From: a virus
Direction: 5' to 3' (one strand)
Virus record (IMG/VR): IMGVR_UViG_3300030328_001830
Coordinates: 1 to 39,394 of that record
DNA length: 39,394 nt
Shown here: positions 6,674 to 13,415 of the stretch, piece by piece
Layout: each line of letters begins with the position of its first letter
How positions within the stretch are numbered: the stretch's first letter is position 1
Made by a program: the position numbers and the translations under genes
Notes under the pieces: generated by a model
Seen by the model: only the letters and a program-made list of their open reading frames with translations
What the model was told of the DNA's origin: nothing
Database searches by the model: none

Positions 6674-6963
6674 TATGACCTCACTTTACTAATAATTTTG
6701 CTAAGTGTAATTGTTTTGTATTTTTTTCTATCTTCAGGAATTATTTCACATAGCAACTGAGCTCCCCAACTACTATCAATATTTTTACCACCTGAGCCAC
6801 TTTTAAAACCTAACTCTTTTAAGCATTGGACAGTATGCTCATAACCCCATGTACTTTTAATTATATGGTCAAAATAAGGTGTAACTTTTTTAGGTTGCTT
6901 AACTTCTTTCCACCCACCAGTTAAAAATGACTTAGGTAAATTAACTAAAATATATTCATTCAT
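6673..6963 (-). CDS. Hypothetical protein in integrase operon (96 aa)
   Basis: A 96-residue protein, MNEYILVNLPKSFLTGGW..., with no membrane segment, a glycine/serine loop (SGSGGKNIDSSWG) and a basic C-terminus. Its TAA overlaps the integrase ATG and its own ATG overlaps the preceding TAA, so all are translated together. No family is recognised; a role in integration or excision control is possible from position alone. Confidence 0.65.
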   Translation of the reverse strand: MNEYILVNLPKSFLTGGWKEVKQPKKVTPYFDHIIKSTWGYEHTVQCLKELGFKSGSGGKNIDSSWGAQLLCEIIPEDRKKYKTITLSKIISKVRS

Positions 6964-7196
6964 TAACCTAACTCCATTTCTAACTCTAAATCTGAGTCTG
7001 ATTTATGTAGGCTTTTCACATCGCATTGGTTTTTAACATTTGACCATTTAGTAAATAGTGCATTACCATTTTTTAAATGCACAGATACATTATCAATTGA
7101 AGTATCAATATTAACAAACTCAATAGTGCTAATATTAATTGGCTTAACATTTTGGAAAAACTCCACAACACTAAGTCTGCTTGTAGTTTTTGTCAT
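6963..7196 (-). CDS. Hypothetical protein in integrase operon (77 aa)
   Basis: A 77-residue protein with a beta-rich middle (STIEFVNIDTSIDNVSVHLKNG) and an acidic tail (SDSDLELEMELG). No motif is recognised. It is coupled by TAATG to both neighbours. Confidence 0.65.
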   Translation of the reverse strand: MTKTTSRLSVVEFFQNVKPINISTIEFVNIDTSIDNVSVHLKNGNALFTKWSNVKNQCDVKSLHKSDSDLELEMELG

Positions 7197-7663
7197 TACT
7201 TTACCTCATGCTTAAATGTTGGAGTATAGTTTTTAGCATTAACATCACTTTTCCAATTAGGAACTGTAAATAACATTTCTGCTCTTTCTTCAGTCATAAG
7301 GTATTGTTTATTGTCAACTAAGTTTAAAACAATAAATGGGTTTTTTCTTGCTTTAGGTCTATATCCACAAAGTGTATATTTTCTTTTACCTTGTGATGTA
7401 GTTATTTCTGCAACTTTGGTTGAGTCTAAAGGTTTCATCCAACTTTTATTTGCTTCTCTAACCTTTAACTCATGTGCTAAAGCTTTTTCTTCTTCACTTA
7501 AAGCATTAGGTAAAGATACTTTTAATTTAATTGTAAAAGTATCATCATCATAAGTTGCGTTACCAAACTCAATATTCAAATTAAGTTTTTCTTTGTTAAT
7601 AATTGATTTAAGTTTATCTCTAACTTTATCAATATATTTAGGTGTTATTTTCTCAGTTTTCAT
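7196..7663 (-). CDS. Hypothetical protein, first gene of integrase operon (155 aa)
   Basis: A 155-residue protein with an N-terminal helix (PKYIDKVRDKLKSIIN), a beta section (DTFTIKLKVSLP) and a C-terminal part with TLCGYRPKARKNPFIVLN. No known domain is recognised. The ATG at 7663 follows the leader AAGGAGAGAGAAAATG, identical to that of the gene at 5513. Upstream is the AT-rich promoter/operator region and attP. Confidence 0.65.
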   Translation of the reverse strand: MKTEKITPKYIDKVRDKLKSIINKEKLNLNIEFGNATYDDDTFTIKLKVSLPNALSEEEKALAHELKVREANKSWMKPLDSTKVAEITTSQGKRKYTLCGYRPKARKNPFIVLNLVDNKQYLMTEERAEMLFTVPNWKSDVNAKNYTPTFKHEVK

Positions 7664-7688
7664 TTTCTCTCTCCTTGTTTGTTTATTT

Positions 7689-7708
7689 AACTTAATTAAT
7701 ATTAAGTT
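7689..7708. promoter_or_regulatory. Inverted repeat upstream of integrase operon
   Basis: AACTTAAT and ATTAAGTT form perfect 8-base arms around a 4-base spacer, in the leader of the integrase operon and next to several TATAAC/TATAGT strings (7708-7729) that could be -10 boxes. It is a likely operator or regulatory hairpin. Confidence 0.45.
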
Positions 7709-7722
7709 ATAATAAAGTTATA

Positions 7723-7838
7723 CTATACCACTAACACCATTACAACAATAATCAGTTGCTTATTTTGCCCTATTTTACTTAGCTTATTTACTAGGTATAA
7801 AAAAAGTATAAGTGCAGATGGTATAGTTTTGGTATAAT
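7723..7838. repeat. Arm-type repeats, left of attP (GGTATAR)
   Basis: GGTATAG/A occurs at 7723-7729 (minus), 7794-7800, 7820-7826 and 7831-7837 (plus). The last two are 11 bases apart, about one helical turn. Placement beside the attP core and upstream of the integrase operon fits integrase arm-binding sites. Confidence 0.55.
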
Positions 7839-7868
7839 CCCAAGCGATTCCCACTATAATTTGGGCAT

Positions 7869-7908
7869 AAAAAAAAGGCCGAAAAGAATCTTGCGATTCA
7901 ATTCGGCT
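7869..7908 (-). terminator. Rho-independent terminator, end of late operon
   Basis: Read on the minus strand: GCCGAA pairs with TTCGGC, then a small AA/AA internal loop, then GAATC/GATTC closing a GCAA tetraloop, followed by eight T. It would stop leftward transcription from the structural/lysis genes before the integrase operon. Confidence 0.85.
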
Positions 7909-7931
7909 ATATATATAAGTTTTTTTACAAT

Positions 7932-7974
7932 GCCCTTGTAGCTCAGCTGGTAGAGCAATTGATTTGTAATCAAA
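7932..7974 (+). other. attP: attP core: 5' half of tRNA-Thr(TGT)
   Basis: The bases from GCCCTTGTAGCTCAGC to TCAAA form the first 43 positions of a tRNA: a 7-base acceptor strand, the D arm GCTC/GAGC with AGCTGGTA, and an anticodon arm ATTGA-TTTGTAA-TCAAA with anticodon TGT (Thr). Pairing fails at position 27/43 and no variable loop, T arm or CCA follows, so tRNA identity ends just after the anticodon stem. This is the classic attP of an integrase that recombines in a host tRNA gene. Confidence 0.85.
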
Positions 7975-8020
7975 AACCCCAACAACATTACTATTGGTTT
8001 TATTTATTTTTTCATTATGT

Positions 8021-8133
8021 GGTATAGGCAAGGTATAATTTAGCATAACGAATCTTAATTAAGTTTTAAGTTCTTATACTATAATGATAACCTAAAGTAC
8101 ACAGCTATACCACCAGTCAACTGATTCTATACC
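8021..8133. repeat. Arm-type repeats, right of attP (GGTATAR)
   Basis: GGTATAG 8021-8027 and GGTATAA 8032-8038 (plus) are again 11 bases apart. GGTATAG occurs at 8105-8111 and 8127-8133 (both minus), 22 bases apart or two helical turns. With the left group they flank the tRNA half on both sides like P and P' arms. Confidence 0.55.
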
Positions 8134-8145
8134 CACCCTTACCCT

Positions 8146-8200
8146 CTAGCGAAAGCTAGGACAATGAACTTGCTAAACAAGTAGTTCAACCTATTCGGTT
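8146..8200. other. Three consecutive small hairpins
   Basis: CTAGC-GAAA-GCTAG (8146-8159), an imperfect GAAC..TTG/CAA..GTTC hairpin (8166-8187) and AACC-TATTC-GGTT (8188-8200) sit in the gap between the end of the last late gene and attP. They could be part of a structured RNA, transcript 3' end or protein site; function unknown. Confidence 0.4.
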
Positions 8201-8414
8201 ATTTGTTTTCTTCTTCTAATAATTTTTTAATTTTTAAAATATCACTTGGTACTGAATCTGCTAATATTGCTGCTTCAGCTTCACCCATAGATCCTTTGAC
8301 AATATTTTTTCTTAATTGGTTGGATGATTGTTCTATTTTAGCTTTCATCTCAGCTTTTTTCTTTTCCTCTTCATTAAGCGATTTAAAATTATTTTTTAAA
8401 AATGCACTTACCAT
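8199..8414 (-). CDS. Small helical protein, last gene of late operon
   Basis: A 71-residue, lysine/glutamate-rich helical protein (MVSAFLKNNFKSLNEEEKKK...) ending DILKIKKLLEEENK. Its start is supported by GGAG seven bases upstream, and the preceding gene ends only three bases away. The N-terminus resembles the MSDFLNNYYKS opening of the 667-residue virion protein. Function unknown. Confidence 0.6.
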   Translation of the reverse strand: MVSAFLKNNFKSLNEEEKKKAEMKAKIEQSSNQLRKNIVKGSMGEAEAAILADSVPSDILKIKKLLEEENK

Positions 8415-8417
8415 TAT

Positions 8418-8594
8418 TTACTCCATCTTTTGTTTGTTGTTATATTCTTCTCTATCGCATTTAAAGTGTGCATGAGTTCCACCATAGAATGATAAGAAGC
8501 TCATATCATTTGTAATATCTTCTTTACAAATTTTACATTTGCCTACATGAATAACTTTTGTAGTCTTTTTCCATAATTTTTTTTTAACTGCCAT
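8418..8594 (-). CDS. Small zinc-finger-like protein (58 aa)
   Basis: A 58-residue protein with a basic N-terminus (MAVKKKLWKKTTKV), a CKIC pair (Cys20, Cys23) and HAHFKC (His41, His43, Cys46), a plausible zinc site. The ATG at 8594 overlaps the TAA of the upstream gene, and the stop lies three bases before the next ATG. It may bind nucleic acid or act as a structural metal protein. Confidence 0.65.
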   Translation of the reverse strand: MAVKKKLWKKTTKVIHVGKCKICKEDITNDMSFLSFYGGTHAHFKCDREEYNNKQKME

Positions 8595-8818
8595 TAAGTA
8601 TTAGCTGATGGTTTTACTTCCTCATTACAGATAAACTTAATAAAGATTTTATTTTTATTAACATCCTCATAGCCTATTTCTTCTAGTTTAAGAATTGACT
8701 CTGTGTTTCCAGCTATCATACAAGAATAGCCATCAACAAATAAATCAGGGTATCTGTAAGGTGGTAGGCAAGTGCTTGTTACACCAGAACACATAATCAG
8801 ATTAAGTACAAAATTCAT
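8594..8818 (-). CDS. Small secreted cysteine-containing protein
   Basis: A 74-residue protein with a hydrophobic signal-like N-terminus (MNFVLNLIMCSGVTSTCLPP) and further cysteines (YSCMIAG, KFICNEE), giving four in all. The plan resembles small secreted proteins found near lysis genes of marine phages; role unknown. Joined to both neighbours by TAATG overlaps. Confidence 0.65.
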   Translation of the reverse strand: MNFVLNLIMCSGVTSTCLPPYRYPDLFVDGYSCMIAGNTESILKLEEIGYEDVNKNKIFIKFICNEEVKPSANT

Positions 8819-9036
8819 TAATCATCTTTCTTTTTAAGTTTATGCAGCTCATCTTCTAAACTTGTAATTTTTTTATTGGCATCTTCTAAGTCTTGTGCTG
8901 AGTGTTCTAATTTTTGTAGACATCTTTTGTTAGCACTATCCTTAGACTTACCGGCATCTTGCAGTTCGGCTACTTCTTGTTTGAGTATTCTAACTTGTTC
9001 TTTATACTCATTAATCAGTTCTAAATTTTCTGACAT
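8818..9036 (-). CDS. Coiled-coil protein of lysis region
   Basis: A 72-residue, almost entirely coiled-coil protein (heptads such as VRILKQEVAELQ and ITSLEDELHKLKKK) without a membrane segment, ending KKKDD. It lies directly after the holin-like gene, one base away. It may be an accessory lysis or spanin-like component, but without a membrane anchor that is only a guess. Confidence 0.65.
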   Translation of the reverse strand: MSENLELINEYKEQVRILKQEVAELQDAGKSKDSANKRCLQKLEHSAQDLEDANKKITSLEDELHKLKKKDD

Positions 9037-9426
9037 TTATTTTTTTTTAAAAGTAGAAACACCTTTGATACCTAAAATTGTACTAAAAGCTCCAACCACA
9101 AGTGCTTGGTAGAACATAGGTAAATTTGCAAACTTATTAAAAAATATATCTATCTTTTGTTGTATATCTGGATCATCACTAAATACTGACCAAGCCAAAA
9201 GTAAGAGAGGGATGCTGATAAGTATGAGACAAAATTCGTCTTTCCAGTCCCCTTTATGTGAATCAATTACAGCTTTTTTAAATTCGACCTCCCCATTAGC
9301 CATGCGTTCAGCTAACTTTAGTTCAGCTACAGATTCTAATTCTTTTGTTTTTCTTCTATTTGATGCAATAGACATTCCAGTTTTAATAATACCTGGAACT
9401 AATTTAGTTGCTAAACCTAACCACAT
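9037..9426 (-). CDS. Putative holin (GTA-type three-TM holin-like)
   Basis: A 129-residue protein with a short N-terminal hydrophobic helix (MWLGLATKLVPGIIKTG), a long charged middle with KGDWKDEF, then two strong membrane segments: FCLILISIPLLLLAWSVF (about 66-83) and FYQALVVGAFSTILGIKG (about 105-122), and a basic tail. This plan matches phage and gene-transfer-agent holins of the 3TM type. A strong AGGAGG overlaps the lysozyme stop codon just upstream, so holin and endolysin are made from one message. It would form the membrane lesion that lets the lysozyme out. Confidence 0.7.
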   Translation of the reverse strand: MWLGLATKLVPGIIKTGMSIASNRRKTKELESVAELKLAERMANGEVEFKKAVIDSHKGDWKDEFCLILISIPLLLLAWSVFSDDPDIQQKIDIFFNKFANLPMFYQALVVGAFSTILGIKGVSTFKKK

Positions 9427-9435
9427 AGTAACCTC

Positions 9436-9867
9436 CTATAATTTTGCTGATTGCATTTTACCGGCTAACTTACCAGCTCTTGCCGGTGTTTGTTTTGCCC
9501 ATAGTGAGTCAAGCATTTGAAAACTAGCCTCACCATAATCTTCATTATCTAAAGCTTTCCACATATTCTTAAATTTACTAACACCACCCTCACCTATTTG
9601 GTAGACCATGTTAATAATAACTTCTTTAGCAGTATTGTTAATTTGCCTATCACCAATAAGTCTTTCAGCAGCATCTAGTGTTCTTTGAAAATCAGACTCA
9701 AATACTCTTTCACCCTCTTCTTTTGTGTACTCAATGCCATGCTCATAATCGTCATTAGGTGTTATTTTGTGGCCATAGAATATGGTATCAAAACCCTCTG
9801 AGCATTGATAAATCTTATTTACATAACCCTCACAAAGTTTAATTTCTTCTTTTACTTCTTCGTACAT
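9436..9867 (-). CDS. Endolysin, T4-type lysozyme (GH24)
   Basis: A 143-residue lysozyme cleaving peptidoglycan between MurNAc and GlcNAc. The catalytic pattern E-x8-C-x5-T is present: Glu13 (CEG), Cys22 (YQCSEG) and Thr28 (DTIFYGH), with the GHKIT motif after it. Cys replaces the Asp20 of T4 lysozyme, a substitution known in this family. There is no signal peptide, so export needs the holin next door. The C-terminus (WAKQTPARAGKLAGKM) is typical of the fold. AAGGA lies upstream of the ATG. Confidence 0.88.
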   Translation of the reverse strand: MYEEVKEEIKLCEGYVNKIYQCSEGFDTIFYGHKITPNDDYEHGIEYTKEEGERVFESDFQRTLDAAERLIGDRQINNTAKEVIINMVYQIGEGGVSKFKNMWKALDNEDYGEASFQMLDSLWAKQTPARAGKLAGKMQSAKL

Positions 9868-9979
9868 TATTTTTCCTTTTTAGATTTGTTGTGAATATAA
9901 TTCGGTAATAACAAACTTTTGAGTAAAGCTTTCTACAAAAACACTCTATTGCTAAAAGAATTTTTTCTAATACTTTCAT
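9839..9979 (-). CDS. Small basic protein overlapping endolysin start (46 aa)
   Basis: A 46-codon frame (MKVLEKILLAIECFCRKLYS...) preceded by AGGAG at good spacing and overlapping the lysozyme start by 29 bases. It has a short hydrophobic helix, three cysteines and a strongly basic end. It fills the otherwise empty gap between two genes. Function unknown. Confidence 0.45.
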   Translation of the reverse strand: MKVLEKILLAIECFCRKLYSKVCYYRIIFTTNLKRKNNVRRSKRRN

Positions 9980-9988
9980 AATCTTCTC

Positions 9989-10192
9989 CTAGCATTGACA
10001 ACCCTCACAAGCACAAAGCTCTTGATCGTAATGATGTAAATGCAAATCATCTTTACAATGACAATCACATTTACAATCTTTGCACTTTTTTTTTCTTTTT
10101 TTTTTCTTAGGTTTTGGAAAAAATACTCTGTCTAAATGCTCTGAAAATGTATCTAGCCAACCAAAGAAAGTGTATAAAATTTTATCTATCAT
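9989..10192 (-). CDS. Cys/His-rich, metallothionein-like small protein
   Basis: A 67-residue protein. Residues 1-25 form an amphipathic or hydrophobic helix (KILYTFFGWLDTFSEHLDRVFF), 27-36 are a run of proline and lysine/arginine, and 37-67 carry nine cysteines (37, 40, 42, 44, 46, 60, 62, 65, 67) and four histidines (45, 51, 53, 54). The end resembles a metallothionein or multi-metal cluster protein tethered to a membrane-active helix. The ribosome-binding site is weak, and the gene starts inside the end of the preceding short gene. The role is unknown; metal binding is inferred from composition. Confidence 0.65.
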   Translation of the reverse strand: MIDKILYTFFGWLDTFSEHLDRVFFPKPKKKKRKKKCKDCKCDCHCKDDLHLHHYDQELCACEGCQC

Positions 10193-10298
10193 TTTGTAAT
10201 TTCTTTCTATTGTATAATTTTTTGCTTTTAATAATTTTTTTGGAAAAATGTTTTAACTGCCTAGCAATAGGGTTTCTTTTCTTGTTTGGTGATCTCAC
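10182..10298 (-). CDS. Short basic conserved-type protein (38 aa, GTG start)
   Basis: A 38-codon frame starting at a GTG that overlaps the TGA of the upstream gene (GTGA). The product (RSPNKKRNPIARQLKHFSKK...LYNRKKLQNDR) fits the short basic K-x-NP-x-A-x-x-L ... YxRKK proteins common in phages and proteobacteria, function unknown. Coding potential and coupling make it a likely gene. Confidence 0.6.
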   Translation of the reverse strand: MRSPNKKRNPIARQLKHFSKKIIKSKKLYNRKKLQNDR

Positions 10299-10549
10299 TT
10301 AGTATAACCAGATGAATCGTATTTATCTTTAATAATTTTAACTACTCTATATCTGCCATTATCATTTTCAATAATTGCATCTACCTTTCCACATTGCATT
10401 CTAACATTTTCTGGATTAACACTTCTTTCAACTGTCCTTTTTGCTTTAAGACATGAACTCATCTTTTGATCTTGAATATAAGTATGTTCAATTATTCCAC
10501 CCTGATAAAACATACATAAAACTATTACACCACTAATGACTGTTTCCAT
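10295..10549 (-). CDS. Small secreted or membrane-anchored protein
   Basis: An 84-residue protein with an N-terminal hydrophobic segment (METVISGVIVLCMFYQGGII) followed by a periplasmic-type domain with two cysteines (SSCLKAKR, MQCGKV). Short proteins of this form accompany phage lysis genes and may act on the envelope; function unknown. It overlaps the upstream gene by 17 bases. Confidence 0.65.
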   Translation of the reverse strand: METVISGVIVLCMFYQGGIIEHTYIQDQKMSSCLKAKRTVERSVNPENVRMQCGKVDAIIENDNGRYRVVKIIKDKYDSSGYTK

Positions 10550-10937
10550 TTTGCCTTACCTTGTCTTTTAATTTTTCTATTTCACTAAGCAATCTATCTA
10601 CATCTTTTTGCAATCTAGATATGTTAGTTGCGTTATGCCGACTTTCCTTTAGCTCTTCTTGAATATCTTCTATATCTTTTAAAGCATCCTCAATGAGTAA
10701 AAATTGTTCACTATCTGCTGGTAAAGTTCCAAGTTCTCCTCTAGGCCATTTTATTGAAAACTCAACTGCTCCCTCTAAATCTTTTTTAATTAATTTTGTA
10801 TCAACTTCTAATAAGTTAATTCTTTCAATTACAGAAAATCCAAACCAAGCTGCTACAAGACAAGCTCCAATAATGCTAATTAAATTACCAATCGGTAGAT
10901 TTATTCCTGTATTTTGATTAAGTTTTAAATCTTTCAT
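10533..10937 (-). CDS. Single-span membrane protein with coiled coil (spanin-like)
   Basis: A 134-residue protein. A membrane segment lies at about residues 15-38 (PIGNLISIIGACLVAAWFG), then an extended region and a coiled coil to the end (DIEDIQEELKES, LQKDVDRLLSEIEKLKDKV). This topology is that of an inner-membrane spanin or another envelope-linked virion/lysis factor. No outer-membrane lipoprotein partner is obvious. Its ATG overlaps the TGA of the nuclease gene. Confidence 0.6.
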   Translation of the reverse strand: MKDLKLNQNTGINLPIGNLISIIGACLVAAWFGFSVIERINLLEVDTKLIKKDLEGAVEFSIKWPRGELGTLPADSEQFLLIEDALKDIEDIQEELKESRHNATNISRLQKDVDRLLSEIEKLKDKVRQNGNSH

Positions 10938-11269
10938 AATTCGTTACCATGATCTACCATCACAATTTTTATGCCTAACTTCTTTTGTTTGGCAGTTGGA
11001 GATCGCCATATTTTTCTACGATATGGTTTTATATGTTTTCTGTATGTGTTGGTTTTTATATCTAGTAAGTGAATCTCACCATCTGGTGATACTGCAATTA
11101 AGTCAAATGGACATTGTGGGTTACAGGCTTTTGCGACATGAAAACCTTGTTTAGTTAAATTAACTATTTCTTGGTATTCGCCAATTGTGCCTTTAACATC
11201 TGTGCTTAACTTAACAGATTTATTACAAGACTTACTAAGGAGCTTAGACTTATTAGACCGACTGCCCAT
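10934..11269 (-). CDS. PD-(D/E)XK nuclease-like protein (small resolvase-like)
   Basis: A 111-residue protein with the restriction-endonuclease core: KGTIGEYQEIVNL (Glu31/Glu34), PFDLIAVSPDGEIHLLDIKTN (Asp56, then Asp70-Ile-Lys72). Length and layout resemble archaeal-type Holliday-junction resolvases and similar phage nucleases. It may trim or resolve DNA before packaging, although it sits among lysis and virion genes. Its only usable ATG lies 64 bases inside the upstream gene, an unusually long overlap, with no clear ribosome-binding site. Confidence 0.7.
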   Translation of the reverse strand: MGSRSNKSKLLSKSCNKSVKLSTDVKGTIGEYQEIVNLTKQGFHVAKACNPQCPFDLIAVSPDGEIHLLDIKTNTYRKHIKPYRRKIWRSPTAKQKKLGIKIVMVDHGNEL

Positions 11270-11412
11270 AATAATTTATAAACATTATCCACTTTTTCGT
11301 CTAAGTGAGTTAAATGATTATCCTTAATTACTGAAATTTTGTTGTGTATTAATTTAATTTCACCTTGTAACTTTATTATTTCTTGTGCGTTTTTTTGAGA
11401 CTGTGTGGCCAT
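11206..11412 (-). CDS. Small coiled-coil protein with C-terminal membrane anchor
   Basis: A 68-residue protein: an N-terminal helix or coiled coil (AQEIIKLQGEIKLIHNKIS, THLDEKVDNVYKLLW) and a C-terminal membrane segment (AVGLISLSSLVSLVINLLS). The plan is that of XhlA-like lysis-associated proteins. Its ATG overlaps the TAA of the large virion protein gene. Confidence 0.65.
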   Translation of the reverse strand: MATQSQKNAQEIIKLQGEIKLIHNKISVIKDNHLTHLDEKVDNVYKLLWAVGLISLSSLVSLVINLLS

Positions 11413-13415
11413 TACTCCAGTTCCTCAGAGCCAATAGTTACTGCTCTCAAAAGAACAACTGCTTTATTTTTATTTTTCCAATTTTTAGCCAAATCAATAA
11501 ATGCTTGTATGCCATTTTCACTAACCATAGCTTCTGCTATTTCTTGTGATGATTTAGAAAATGTTCTTTCTCCAAACCAATTTTTAATTCCTGTAGTACC
11601 AAAACCCTCTAGTAAATTTTGCCAACCCTTACTTAATTCTTTTTCAACTTTAATATTTGTTGCTGTACTAGATCCTATCTTACCACCAGCAGTAGATGCT
11701 TTTAAAACATCAGCAAAACTTGTTACAGCTTTTGTTACATCTGATCTTTTAACAGTTTTATCTGTTTGTTTGGCCAACTGAAACATAACCTCAGTAAAGT
11801 TTTCTTTATTTCTAGGTGTTTTTAAAATTGCGTTATAAAAATTATTACCAATATTTAAACCTTTATTCATATTATCAATAGCAGCTCTATCAAAAGCACT
11901 ATTAAAAAAATCACTTGCTATATTTTGCCAAGCACCATCTACACCACTTTTATTTACTGCATTTGCTAACTTTTCTATATCTGATGATCTAACATTATTA
12001 GATGTAATATATTTATATAGGTTTGCATTTGTTTTTGAACTTTCTGCCCATTTACCAGTTTTAAGACTGTTGAATAACTCTGTAACCGATCCTTTACTTA
12101 AAGGTTTTTCGTATGTGTCAGAAAATACTTTGTATTTTTTATTAGCTTTTTTCCAATCATCGCTAGTAGCTAAAACTTTTTTAACTGCTTCTTTTGCGTC
12201 ATCATAAGATTTTGATATAGCATAATTTCCACCTTTTGCAGATTGGAAACTACCATCTCTAAATTCTTGGTAAATTTTATTTATAATACGACCTTCACCA
12301 CCAGATTTACCAATAATAATTGCTTTTCTATTTAGAAATTTTGCAATCTCTTCTGGTGCATCTTTAGCAATTTCTAATAACTCTAATCTCATATTATCAA
12401 CAGACTGTGCATCAAAAAAACTTTTATCAAATTTAGCACCACCAGATTTAATCCACATTTTTGATCTTTGGCTATCTAGCTTTAAAGCTACTTTTTTCAT
12501 TTGTTCGTTAATACTGCTACTTGTAATAAGACCTGAGTCAGGCAATAAACCATTATCCTTACCCCAATTTTTAATATAATTTTTTAATTGTGTTGGTCTG
12601 TTTTTCCAAAAAGTATCTAGTGTTTTGTTGCCAATCATGTTTGCAGATGTAGCACCCTCTAATTTTAAAATAGATTGAACTTGAGTAGCTTCACCAACAG
12701 TTAAATCAAGACCATATTTTTTTGCATTTTTTTGTATTTGTTCTGCAGCTTCAATAGTTTTAGCATCTGGCATTACATTGTCTACCAAGCCAGATAAATT
12801 ACCTTTTCTTAAAGCTAGTAAATCTAATATAACATTACTAACAACACCAACACCAGTACCCATACCCTCACTATTTAAAGTGTTTGTTGCAGCTTGATCT
12901 ATTAAACCACTTGCTCCACCAGTACCCATTAAAACAGCTTTAGCTTTAGGTGCTTTTGCTAATAAACTATAAGGCATATACTCAGCAGCACTTCCAGCAT
13001 ATTCACCAACTGTAGTCTTTGCTTCATAGTTAGCAGCATCATTTAAAATATTTTTATTTATCCATTCACCAGGTCTAAATTTTTCAACTTCAACAGGCAG
13101 TTTGCTATTTGTAATAATTTCATTTTGATCTGCTTCTGATAGACCGGCATCGGTTGCCCATTTTTTAAATAAAATATCTTTACCACTATCAATGGCATCT
13201 AAAAGCATAAAAGGTAAATCTATAATTTGAACAGCACTCCCAACAAATTTATTAGAAGCTGCTAACACAGGATCTAAAGCCTGTTCCATTATAGATAAAT
13301 CTTGGTTTTCTACTTTTTCTGTATCTAAAGTATTATTATTATTTGATGAAAATAACTTTTTCTTTTCCTCTTCTATATTTATTGACTTATAATAATTATT
13401 TAAAAAATCTGACAT
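11412..13415 (-). CDS. Internal virion / DNA-ejection protein (667 aa)
   Basis: A large helical protein, 667 residues, with an apolar stretch at about 150-200 (YMPYSLLAKAPKAKAVLMG, GVGVVSNVILDLLALR). No enzymatic motif is visible. Its place after the fibre genes and before lysis, in a run of three long helical proteins, matches the ejection proteins of P22- and T7-like phages, which leave the capsid and form a channel for DNA. The stop/start TAATG links it to the next gene. Confidence 0.6.
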   Translation of the reverse strand: MSDFLNNYYKSINIEEEKKKLFSSNNNNTLDTEKVENQDLSIMEQALDPVLAASNKFVGSAVQIIDLPFMLLDAIDSGKDILFKKWATDAGLSEADQNEIITNSKLPVEVEKFRPGEWINKNILNDAANYEAKTTVGEYAGSAAEYMPYSLLAKAPKAKAVLMGTGGASGLIDQAATNTLNSEGMGTGVGVVSNVILDLLALRKGNLSGLVDNVMPDAKTIEAAEQIQKNAKKYGLDLTVGEATQVQSILKLEGATSANMIGNKTLDTFWKNRPTQLKNYIKNWGKDNGLLPDSGLITSSSINEQMKKVALKLDSQRSKMWIKSGGAKFDKSFFDAQSVDNMRLELLEIAKDAPEEIAKFLNRKAIIIGKSGGEGRIINKIYQEFRDGSFQSAKGGNYAISKSYDDAKEAVKKVLATSDDWKKANKKYKVFSDTYEKPLSKGSVTELFNSLKTGKWAESSKTNANLYKYITSNNVRSSDIEKLANAVNKSGVDGAWQNIASDFFNSAFDRAAIDNMNKGLNIGNNFYNAILKTPRNKENFTEVMFQLAKQTDKTVKRSDVTKAVTSFADVLKASTAGGKIGSSTATNIKVEKELSKGWQNLLEGFGTTGIKNWFGERTFSKSSQEIAEAMVSENGIQAFIDLAKNWKNKNKAVVLLRAVTIGSEELE

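Noticed and set aside
7932-8005. A complete tRNA-Thr gene
   Set aside because: Only the first 43 positions are present; no T arm, variable loop or acceptor 3' strand follows, so it is an attP remnant and not a functional tRNA.
7723-8046. 107-codon minus-strand frame across attP
   Set aside because: It covers the terminator hairpin, the tRNA half and the arm repeats, has no ribosome-binding site or family resemblance, and is best read as chance open frame in non-coding DNA.
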